Position numbers and translations under genes: made by a program | Notes under the pieces: model-generated | Seen by the model: only the letters and a program-made list of their open reading frames with translations | Told to the model about the DNA's origin: nothing | The model's database searches: none | Source of the DNA: CAYNWK01 sp964400875 | GTDB lineage: Bacteria; Chloroflexota; Anaerolineae; Anaerolineales; UBA4823 | Direction of reading: 5' to 3' | Assembly: GCA_964400875.1 (NCBI GenBank) | Contig: CAYNWK010000006.1 | Span: forward strand, 9,463-73,462 | Length of the DNA: 64,000 bases | Shown here: one piece after another, positions 33,890 to 40,589 of the stretch | Layout of the letters: each line of letters opens with the position of its first letter | How positions within the stretch are numbered: the stretch's first letter is position 1

Positions 33890-33981
33890 CAGAAGTTACG
33901 CAGTTCAGGAGGAAAGGGGATATTTTGGCGGGTATAGCCTGCCAAAATTTCCTCAAACCTCCTCCAAATGCGTAAGTTCTT
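33890..33981. repeat. Intergenic palindromic element, copy 3 (best preserved)
   Basis: It lies inside the suf operon between sufD and the next gene. The ends AGAAGTTACGCAGTTCAGGA and TCCTCCAAATGCGTAAGTTC are inverted repeats of about 20 bp, and the centre folds as ATTTTGGCGGG / CCTGCCAAAAT (33922-33948). The ends match copies 1 and 2. Its hairpin would be transcribed and could tune expression of the downstream half of the operon. Confidence 0.7.
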
Positions 33982-34013
33982 AGGCAATTAAACTTGCGAT
34001 GAAGGAGTCGGAA

Positions 34014-34313
34014 TTGTCTGAATTCTATTTCACCACCCCCCCAGACCAGCGAGAAGCGTATAAAGTGGGAGATCGTGTGGATGTTTATTGCGATCATGAG
34101 GACGCAGAGGGGGACCGAATTCGCGATTGGTTAGAAGGAACGGTGGTCCAGGTTGACCCAAAAATGGTCGCCGTTCAGTTCAACGAGAACGTCTATCTAA
34201 CGGATGGTTGGATGGTTCCAGACCAAGTGCTCTGGGTACCGAAGACTTCCAGTAATATCCGGCATTCGCGCTCACGCCGGCGCCGGACAAGTTCCAAGAC
34301 GAAGAAATCCTGA
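34014..34313 (+). CDS. Uncharacterised small SH3/KOW-like protein within the suf operon
   Basis: A protein of 99 residues starting MSEFYFTTPPDQREAYK at TTG (34014), preferred because AAGGAG lies 6 nt upstream; an ATG at 33999 is the alternative. The core YKVGDRVDVYCDHEDAEGD...LEGTVVQVDPKMVAVQF is a beta-barrel pattern like SH3, Tudor or KOW domains. It ends in a basic, Ser/Arg/Lys-rich tail (HSRSRRRRTSSKTKKS). No catalytic or Cys residue set is evident apart from one Cys. It overlaps sufS by one base (TGATG). The role in FeS assembly is unknown; RNA or protein binding is a guess. Confidence 0.75.
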   Translation: MSEFYFTTPPDQREAYKVGDRVDVYCDHEDAEGDRIRDWLEGTVVQVDPKMVAVQFNENVYLTDGWMVPDQVLWVPKTSSNIRHSRSRRRRTSSKTKKS

Positions 34314-35563
34314 TGAAGACTTTGGCGCGGGCGGAGAAATTGGATATATCCAAGATTCGCGCGGATTTTCCGATCCTGGATCGAGAAGTAAAGCCGGGTG
34401 TGCCCTTGGTTTATCTTGATTCGACGGCAACCGCCCAGAAGCCGCGCCAGGTTATGGAAGCGATGGATGATTTCTACGAACATTCGAATGCGAACATCCA
34501 CCGCGGCATCCACACGCTGGCTGAAGAGGCAACCGCAAAATACGAAGCGGCTCGGGAGAAGATAGCCAAATTTATCGGCTCACCTTCTCCTCGCCAGGTG
34601 ATTTACACGAGAAACGCGACTGAAGCGATCAACCTGGTAGCTCAAACCTGGGGACGAGCCGAGCTGAGCTCTGGCGATGTCGTGTTGCTTACCGAAATGG
34701 AGCACCATTCCAATTTGGTACCCTGGCAAATCCTCGCCGGTGAGAAAGACCTGCGCCTGGAATTCATAACCGTAACCGAAGAAGGGTTGCTGGATTTGGG
34801 TGAATACCAGCGATTATTAGGGCTCAAGCCGCGCCTGGTAGCGTTTACGCAAATGTCGAACGTGCTCGGCACTATCAATCCGGCCAAAGAGATGATCGCA
34901 TCTGCACACCAAGCCGGCGCGATTACGCTGGTCGACGCGGCCCAATCGGTGCCGCATCTAGCCGTCAACGTCCAGGACCTGGAAGTGGATTTCTTGGCTT
35001 TCTCCGGACATAAGATGTGCGGACCGACCGGGATAGGAATTCTCTACGGCAAGAAAAATCTCTTGTCCGCCATGCCCCCCTTCTTGGGAGGGGGTGACAT
35101 GATCAAGCGGGTGCACTTGCGTTCCTTCAGCCCGAACGATTTGCCGTATAAATTCGAGGCAGGCACGCCAGCTATCGCCGAAGCGATCGGCCTAGGCGCG
35201 GCGGTAGACTACCTTTCGGCGATCGGCATGGAAATGATTGCCGCGCACGAACGAGAAATTGTCGAATACGCTCTGGAGCGCCTGGAAGAAATCCCTGGCG
35301 TTACTATTTTTGGCCCGCCAGCTGATCATAAAGGCGGCGTACTATCGTTTACCTTGAATGGGGTACACGCGCACGACGTTGCCCAAATACTCGATCAGCA
35401 TGGCATTGCGGTGCGGGCGGGGCATCACTGCGCCATGCCTCTGCACGAGAAATTTGGCATAACAGCGACTTCGCGAGCCAGTTTTTACCTGTATAATATT
35501 CCAGAAGAAGTGGACCGGCTGGTTGAAGCCATTTACAAAGTAAAGTTCCTGTTTAAAGTTTGA
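34313..35563 (+). CDS. sufS: Cysteine desulfurase SufS
   Basis: A protein of 416 residues, class V PLP aminotransferase fold. VYLDSTATAQKPRQVMEAM, NIHRGIHTLAEEAT, the PLP Lys in FSGHKMCGPTGIGIL and the catalytic Cys in RAGHHCAMPLHEKFG are all present; group II desulfurase. It passes persulfide sulfur to SufU, encoded next. It overlaps the preceding stop by one base. Confidence 0.97.
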   Translation: MKTLARAEKLDISKIRADFPILDREVKPGVPLVYLDSTATAQKPRQVMEAMDDFYEHSNANIHRGIHTLAEEATAKYEAAREKIAKFIGSPSPRQVIYTRNATEAINLVAQTWGRAELSSGDVVLLTEMEHHSNLVPWQILAGEKDLRLEFITVTEEGLLDLGEYQRLLGLKPRLVAFTQMSNVLGTINPAKEMIASAHQAGAITLVDAAQSVPHLAVNVQDLEVDFLAFSGHKMCGPTGIGILYGKKNLLSAMPPFLGGGDMIKRVHLRSFSPNDLPYKFEAGTPAIAEAIGLGAAVDYLSAIGMEMIAAHEREIVEYALERLEEIPGVTIFGPPADHKGGVLSFTLNGVHAHDVAQILDQHGIAVRAGHHCAMPLHEKFGITATSRASFYLYNIPEEVDRLVEAIYKVKFLFKV

Positions 35564-35607
35564 ATAAAGCGTATTGAAAAACCTCGACAGCGACGGCTAG
35601 GTACATT

Positions 35608-36003
35608 ATGGAAGATCTCTATCGCGATTTGATCATCGATCGTTATCAGAACCCTCGCCATCGCGGCGAGCTCGATCCGAACGATATCTCTTTCGAAGAC
35701 GATAACCCTTTATGTGGGGATCATATCCGCATCGACCTGCGCGTGGATGAGCAGAAAATCGTCCGAGAAGCTACTTTTTCCGGACAAGGTTGCGCTATCT
35801 CTCAGGCTTCGGCTGATCTGTTAGTGGAGGACATACTTGGAAAATCCCTGGAAGAAGTTAAAGGGATGAGTAAAGAAGATATCCTCGAGATGCTTGGCAT
35901 CGACCTGGGCCCGGTGCGGTTGAAGTGCGCGCTATTGTCCTTAAAGGTGCTGAAAGCCGGTGCTTATGGGTTAGGTGAAGCAAACGACGATCTGGTGGAA
36001 TGA
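35608..36003 (+). CDS. sufU: Zinc-dependent sulfurtransferase SufU
   Basis: A protein of 131 residues with the zinc/sulfur-acceptor ligands Cys36 and Asp38 (LCGDH), Cys62 (SGQGCAISQAS) and a Cys in VRLKCALLSLKVL. These match SufU rather than a scaffolding IscU. It accepts sulfur from SufS. It overlaps the next gene as ATGA. Confidence 0.94.
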   Translation: MEDLYRDLIIDRYQNPRHRGELDPNDISFEDDNPLCGDHIRIDLRVDEQKIVREATFSGQGCAISQASADLLVEDILGKSLEEVKGMSKEDILEMLGIDLGPVRLKCALLSLKVLKAGAYGLGEANDDLVE

Positions 36004-36359
36004 AAACTTTGTATAACTATAATCAATTAGAAGTGGATCAATGTGAATTCATCGAGATAGCCCCGGTGGAAGATTTGGAATCCGGTGACCGGTTGTTCGT
36101 GGAGATAGATGAGCAGCCGATAGTGATTTTTAACATCGCCGGGGAATATTACGCCATCGCCGACCTGTGTTCGCACGATGACGGACCCCTGGGAGATGGA
36201 GAATTGGAAGGATTTGATATCAACTGCCCCCGGCATGGTGCCAAATTCGACGTGCGCACGGGTGATGTGCTATCGCTGCCAGCGATTGTCGACATTCCGG
36301 CGTATCCGGTTAGAGTCCGGGACGGACAGATCGAGATCGGGCTTCCCGTCGAACCATAA
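36000..36359 (+). CDS. Rieske-type [2Fe-2S] ferredoxin
   Basis: A protein of 119 residues. The two Rieske motifs are C-x-H (DLCSHDDGPLG) and C-x2-H (NCPRHGAKFD), with 16 residues between, characteristic of soluble biphenyl-dioxygenase-type ferredoxins and NirD. There is no membrane segment. As the last gene of the suf block, it may deliver electrons for cluster assembly or transfer; that is inferred from position only. Confidence 0.9.
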   Translation: MKTLYNYNQLEVDQCEFIEIAPVEDLESGDRLFVEIDEQPIVIFNIAGEYYAIADLCSHDDGPLGDGELEGFDINCPRHGAKFDVRTGDVLSLPAIVDIPAYPVRVRDGQIEIGLPVEP

Positions 36360-36373
36360 TCGAATCGACCGTT

Positions 36374-37132
36374 CTATGCCTTTTTACCCCATGCATAGAA
36401 AGTAGGCACGTATAAGACGCGTTCTCCCTGTTCCCAGGCGAGCGCGTCGATTGTCTTTAATTCGGTCAGTTGCGCCTCTGGGATAGATAATTCACCAAGG
36501 TCGGAGGTTAGCATTTCCCATTCAGTGTTAAGAGGTGGATCGGGATTTGGCGTTTGCCACTCGCCGCCCAGGACGCCGAATTCCACTTGTTCAAATCCCG
36601 CCTGTTGAATGAACCCGGCAAGCTGGCGGCCCATTTGAGGGTTGGCGCCTTGAAGACGCAAGGATTGCTGCTGCCAGCGCCCAATCTGTTGCAAGGGTTC
36701 AGGGTGGTCGATGCGACCGCCGTAGTCCGGCTCGGCCAAAGCCAGGAAGGCGCCGCCGGGCTTGAGGATGCGAGCCACCTCGGCTAAAACCATCGCAGGT
36801 TCGCTGACCCAAAGCATGAAGAAATGGCACAGGACAACGTCGAAATCCTCATCGCCGATGGGCAGGAAGTGAGCGTCGGCCTCGATCAACGGCACTCGAG
36901 CGTGATTTTTGGCTGCCAGCTTCAGGAAGCTGCGGTTTCGATCAAGACCGAATACAATTGCTCCATTTTTGGCCAGCAGCTCATCGAGGAGTGCGCCGGT
37001 CCCACAACCGAGATCCAATATCCGTCCGGTACGCGTCAAGTTTGAGCGGGCGTAAAGATGCTGCCGCAGCTGGCGTGTCCAGCTGGCTTGCTCGAGGAAG
37101 CGCTGGTGCCATTCTATCGAAGAAAGTCCCAT
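36374..37132 (-). CDS. Class I SAM-dependent methyltransferase
   Basis: A protein of 252 residues. Motif I GRILDLGCGTGALLDEL, VFGLDRNRSFLKLA, LPIGDEDFDVVLCHFFMLW and ILKPGGAFLALAEP are those of UbiE-like small-molecule methyltransferases. The substrate cannot be told. It is convergent with the Rieske gene (14 bp gap) and divergent, with only 14 bp between starts, from the SpoU-type gene. Confidence 0.88.
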   Translation of the reverse strand: MGLSSIEWHQRFLEQASWTRQLRQHLYARSNLTRTGRILDLGCGTGALLDELLAKNGAIVFGLDRNRSFLKLAAKNHARVPLIEADAHFLPIGDEDFDVVLCHFFMLWVSEPAMVLAEVARILKPGGAFLALAEPDYGGRIDHPEPLQQIGRWQQQSLRLQGANPQMGRQLAGFIQQAGFEQVEFGVLGGEWQTPNPDPPLNTEWEMLTSDLGELSIPEAQLTELKTIDALAWEQGERVLYVPTFYAWGKKA

Positions 37133-37146
37133 TTTTCTATTATTTT

Positions 37147-37818
37147 ATGGCTATGCAAGTACGCATCGTTCACTGTGTAAAACCGAGCTGCGATCTGCGG
37201 TTTCCCGTTCTAGAAGGAGAGGCGTTCGATGACTGCTGTCCGGCTTGTGGTGGACCGGTGGAACGCTTGCTCGATTTTACGGAAATTTTTGAATCGCAGC
37301 AGAGAAGCTACGAGTTTGGGCAGCCAACTCGGTTCGAAGCCTTGTTGGACAATATCCGCAGCGCCTGGAACGTTGGCTCGATGCTGCGTACCGCAGATGG
37401 GCTCGGGATAAGCCACGTGCATTTATGCGGAATCAGTCCAACACCGGACCATCCGAAAGTGGCCAAAACATCCTTAGGCGCAGAACGCTGGGTATCCTGG
37501 ACTCAACACGCAAACGGCTTGAAAGCAGTTCAAGCATTGAAGCAGAGTGGCGTTCAAATCTGGGGCTTGGAACGCACCGGAAGGTCAGAAGACTTATTTG
37601 AAATCGCCAAAGAGCTTACGCCACCTGGGGTACTGGTGGTGGGGAACGAAGTTTGTGGTATCGATCCGGGGATTTTAGTTCAATGCGACCGAGTGGTGCA
37701 CCTGCCCATGCTCGGTTTGAAAGGATCCTATAACGTCGCCGTCGCCTTCGGCATGGCAGCAGGGATCATCTTCCAAAACCTGGTCGAGGCGAACCGGTTT
37801 GCGCCGGATCAAAATTGA
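37147..37818 (+). CDS. SpoU/TrmH-family RNA 2'-O-methyltransferase with N-terminal zinc ribbon
   Basis: A protein of 223 residues. It begins with a putative zinc ribbon (C-x4-C then CCPACGGP) and continues with SPOUT motif 1 (NIRSAWNVGSMLRTADGLG), motif 2 (VVGNEVCGIDPG) and motif 3 (LPMLGLKGSYNVAVAFGMA), which form the knotted SAM site. It likely methylates a ribose in tRNA or rRNA; the target is unknown. The start may be ATG 37147 or 37153; a TATTAT at 37138-37143 suggests a very short leader. Confidence 0.88.
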   Translation: MAMQVRIVHCVKPSCDLRFPVLEGEAFDDCCPACGGPVERLLDFTEIFESQQRSYEFGQPTRFEALLDNIRSAWNVGSMLRTADGLGISHVHLCGISPTPDHPKVAKTSLGAERWVSWTQHANGLKAVQALKQSGVQIWGLERTGRSEDLFEIAKELTPPGVLVVGNEVCGIDPGILVQCDRVVHLPMLGLKGSYNVAVAFGMAAGIIFQNLVEANRFAPDQN

Positions 37819-38969
37819 GCGGCGTTTTCCCAGATCTGAGCCCAAGGATCCCGGAGAATATTGCCAAGCACCTGATTGACGCCTTGGGCGGGGAGCACGT
37901 CGCCGTCCGGCTCAATATATAGCCAGGCCTTGCCTGCGCCTTCTGGTTGATCTTCGGATTGGACTTCGAGCGTTACAGGGTTGAGGGCGGAATACGGAAC
38001 GGGAAGATCCCAAATCAGGGGGAGATCGAGGTTTGCTACATAATCTCGAGCTTTGTCCAGATCGGTTTCCAAACCCGGAGCGTTTATACTCAACGAGATC
38101 GCCTGAACGCCAACCTCGGATAATCTGTCTAAGAGTGATGTCACAGACGCGTTGTTATCCGGTGTAATCGTCAAGTGTACGGCTGTAAACAGATCCGAAT
38201 CGAGCGCGTTTTTCAACGATGTCCAGGCGTCTTCTTTATCCGGGCGGAAAATGATCAGGAGATGGTCCAAGCCGGTTTGTAATAAGGTCTCCAGGTAAGC
38301 CGAATCGGCCAGACGCAAACCATCGGTGAGCAAACCGGTGACCTGACCATTGTCCTCAGATCGCTGTATCAGCTCGACCAGATCTTCCCGAAGGGTCGGT
38401 TCGCCGCCGGTGAAAACGATATGAGGAATACCTTTGTCCCAGGCTTGATCGATCACCTGGAGCCATTCTTGAGTGGTGAGTTCGCGGTCCACCCGCTTTG
38501 TGGGTGCGGAGGTCCCCTCCTGATCTGTGGAGAGGGCATAAGTCAAGGCGCAATCCAAGCGGTACGGCGCGCTGATCGAGCCAGTGTATGGTGTGCGTCT
38601 ATCCAGATCTAAAAACGTAACCGGATCGAGATCGGGAGTCTCGATCAGGGTCTCGACTTGCTCTTTGAAATGGTAGAAATCCGCCAAGGCTTGCTCCCGG
38701 CTGGTGCGGTAGCGTGATGCGACCTTTTCTCCGGTTTCTTGCAGGGGAGTACCTTTAACCAGATGGTAAGCGTATTCCGCAGCAGTTTGATTGAGGTGCA
38801 ACACCGTGGCTGCATTGATGATAAGAACCCCACGGCCATCCGGCTCTAAGCGGAGGTGTAAGCGGTAGTTCCTGGGGTCGTCTTGTGGGGCGATGTAGTG
38901 GTACACGCCAGCGGGTAGAGGTTCTACAGGCTTAAGCATGCGGCGAATCGATTCTTGAATACTGGTCAT
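37809..38969 (-). CDS. PqqD-radical SAM-SPASM-like protein with all cluster cysteines lost
   Basis: A protein of 386 residues. Residues ~40-110 resemble PqqD (LNQTAAEYAYHLVKG, SREQALADFYHF). A radical SAM barrel follows: its entry should read LTYxCNxxCxHC, but here is ALTYALSTDQEGTSA, without any Cys. The later motifs are intact (HIVFTGGEPTLREDLVELI, LLTDGLRL). The C-terminal SPASM-like stretch has GDVLPAQGVNQVLGNI where a Cys is normal after LP. The frame is open throughout, so this is not simply decayed. It probably cannot hold a 4Fe-4S cluster; a peptide-binding or chaperone-like role is possible. It is convergent with the RNA methyltransferase gene, overlapping by 10 bp. Confidence 0.8.
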   Translation of the reverse strand: MTSIQESIRRMLKPVEPLPAGVYHYIAPQDDPRNYRLHLRLEPDGRGVLIINAATVLHLNQTAAEYAYHLVKGTPLQETGEKVASRYRTSREQALADFYHFKEQVETLIETPDLDPVTFLDLDRRTPYTGSISAPYRLDCALTYALSTDQEGTSAPTKRVDRELTTQEWLQVIDQAWDKGIPHIVFTGGEPTLREDLVELIQRSEDNGQVTGLLTDGLRLADSAYLETLLQTGLDHLLIIFRPDKEDAWTSLKNALDSDLFTAVHLTITPDNNASVTSLLDRLSEVGVQAISLSINAPGLETDLDKARDYVANLDLPLIWDLPVPYSALNPVTLEVQSEDQPEGAGKAWLYIEPDGDVLPAQGVNQVLGNILRDPWAQIWENAAQF

Positions 38970-39014
38970 CGAAACCTCTTGAGTAAAGGTTCGTAAATGC
39001 TCATCTCTAACGTT

Positions 39015-40382
39015 TCACACCAGAAAGCTCATATACAGGAAATAGGCAATCAAGAGGACGATCATGGTGAAGCCAACGATGGTGGTTAGGACGAGAATTA
39101 CCGTACTGGTCCGGGTGCCGCGTTTTCTTCTAGGGATTTGCGGCACTGGTTTGGTCGGTTCGCGGACGTTGGCGATGTAAGCTTGATAAACTTTACAGTC
39201 GATATAGCCTTTGCCCAGGCAAAAATTAGCCTGGTAACTCACTTTAATACGGCGTGGTCTTTCCACTCCGTAACAAAAATTCGATGGGCTGGGGAAGGCG
39301 GTTCGGGAGCGGCGATCTTCGTGCAATCCTACGAAGGGACAGTACGTAGGCGTATCTTCTTTGGGGAGTTCGGGGGTGTAAATTTCTTCGGGAGGTGTTG
39401 CCCGCATGAACATCCCAAATCCTTCAGATTCTATAGGCGTAGATAGAATTTTTGTCTCGATTGGGATGCGGGGTTTAACCTCCTGTACCAGTTCAGGTAT
39501 GTGGAGGTCTGGTTTGTCAACCTGAACTGATAAGTTTTGTTCATCCTCCGGCCTGGCCCCGGGTAGCTCGTTGGCCAGATCCTGAATTACCTCAGTAAAA
39601 CCATGCAGACCCTCCCGCACGTCTTTGTCGTTAGTGTAGGGGAGGATGTGGAGGTTTACTGGGACGATCTCATCATAAGCTGAGCGGAATTCAACGGAGA
39701 GCTCCGTTGGCAAGCGACCTTTTTGTAAAGTCATTTCGAGCGCGATCTGGGATTTAAAGGTCAAACCAAATGTCGCCAACGTCTGTCCGTAAAACTCCTG
39801 AGGCTTATATCCTAGAATCTGAAAGACAGAGGGGCTGACGGCGATATACACTCCTTCTGGGTTACATCGCCAAGTCCAACCGGTTGACGGGGGTGCTAGA
39901 TCAACCTCTGGATCTTCTACCTCCTCGTCGAAGTCATTGAAGATCTCGCCGATCCGTGTATGAAAAGTCGGTTGGATCGCTTCCCACTCAGCCTCCGACA
40001 GCTCGTCGTTTTCGGTTTTAGGAGGTTCGGTCAGGTCCAGTGAATCTCGTTCGGTTTGAATCAGATCGCGTGTTTCCAAGTTTGGCGTGGGCCTGGGTGG
40101 AACAGCGTCTTGAACAGGATTGGGCGCTGCAGTCTGTCTTTGTGCGCCGCCGCGAAGTTCCTCCAGCCAGTTGCGCGCCTCCTTATTTTCAGGATTGATG
40201 CGTAATACCTGTTGAAGACAAAATCGTATTTTGCTTGGTTGGTTGGCTGTTTTTGCCAGGAGCAACCAACCGCGTTCACTCTTTGGGTTTTTGTTAAGCA
40301 CCTCTTTGAGGATCAGACGAGCGGTCTTTTTGTCGCCTTGTTGTAAGACCGTACTGGCTTCCCTTAATTGATCGGTGCTCAT
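39015..40382 (-). CDS. TPR-PAS protein with Cys cluster and C-terminal membrane anchor
   Basis: A protein of 455 residues. The N-terminus is two or more TPR-like helical pairs (TARLILKEVLNKNPKSERGWLLLAK...). After an acidic linker comes a PAS domain (GVYIAVSPSVFQILGYKPQEFYG). A Cys/His-rich segment TYCPFVGLHEDRRSRTAFPS then NFCYG, NFCLG and DCKVY resembles a compact zinc-binding cluster, and one C-terminal helix (VILVLTTIVGFTMIVLLIAYF) anchors it. I associate this cluster-plus-helix unit with Chloroflexota membrane proteins. No output domain is present. A sensing or adaptor role is inferred. Confidence 0.75.
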   Translation of the reverse strand: MSTDQLREASTVLQQGDKKTARLILKEVLNKNPKSERGWLLLAKTANQPSKIRFCLQQVLRINPENKEARNWLEELRGGAQRQTAAPNPVQDAVPPRPTPNLETRDLIQTERDSLDLTEPPKTENDELSEAEWEAIQPTFHTRIGEIFNDFDEEVEDPEVDLAPPSTGWTWRCNPEGVYIAVSPSVFQILGYKPQEFYGQTLATFGLTFKSQIALEMTLQKGRLPTELSVEFRSAYDEIVPVNLHILPYTNDKDVREGLHGFTEVIQDLANELPGARPEDEQNLSVQVDKPDLHIPELVQEVKPRIPIETKILSTPIESEGFGMFMRATPPEEIYTPELPKEDTPTYCPFVGLHEDRRSRTAFPSPSNFCYGVERPRRIKVSYQANFCLGKGYIDCKVYQAYIANVREPTKPVPQIPRRKRGTRTSTVILVLTTIVGFTMIVLLIAYFLYMSFLV

Positions 40383-40481
40383 GGAATTCTTGCCGCCCTT
40401 TGGCCTCTTAGGGGAATGGGTGTCCTCTAGCGGAAATTTGTTACGATAAATTTAAAGATGTACCTGTCCCCTGCCGGGTAA

Positions 40482-40489
40482 ATTATACA
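40482..40489 (-). promoter_or_regulatory. Probable promoter of the TPR-PAS gene
   Basis: On the minus strand TGTATAAT (40489-40482) is a good -10 box with the extended TG; the -35 is poor. It lies about 100 bp before the gene start, within a 207-bp gap that otherwise shows nothing distinct. Confidence 0.45.
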
Positions 40490-40589
40490 GTAAAGCGGCG
40501 GATTATTCTACATATCCGAGGAAAAATCCTTTACCTCTTGATGCTAGTACCATCGAACACTCGTCGTTTCATACGCGCAGCAAGGCTGC

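Noticed and set aside
37809..38969. Cys loss in the radical SAM protein as a simple pseudogene
   Set aside because: The frame has no stops over 386 codons, the other fold motifs are kept, and two separate Cys-binding regions have been changed consistently.
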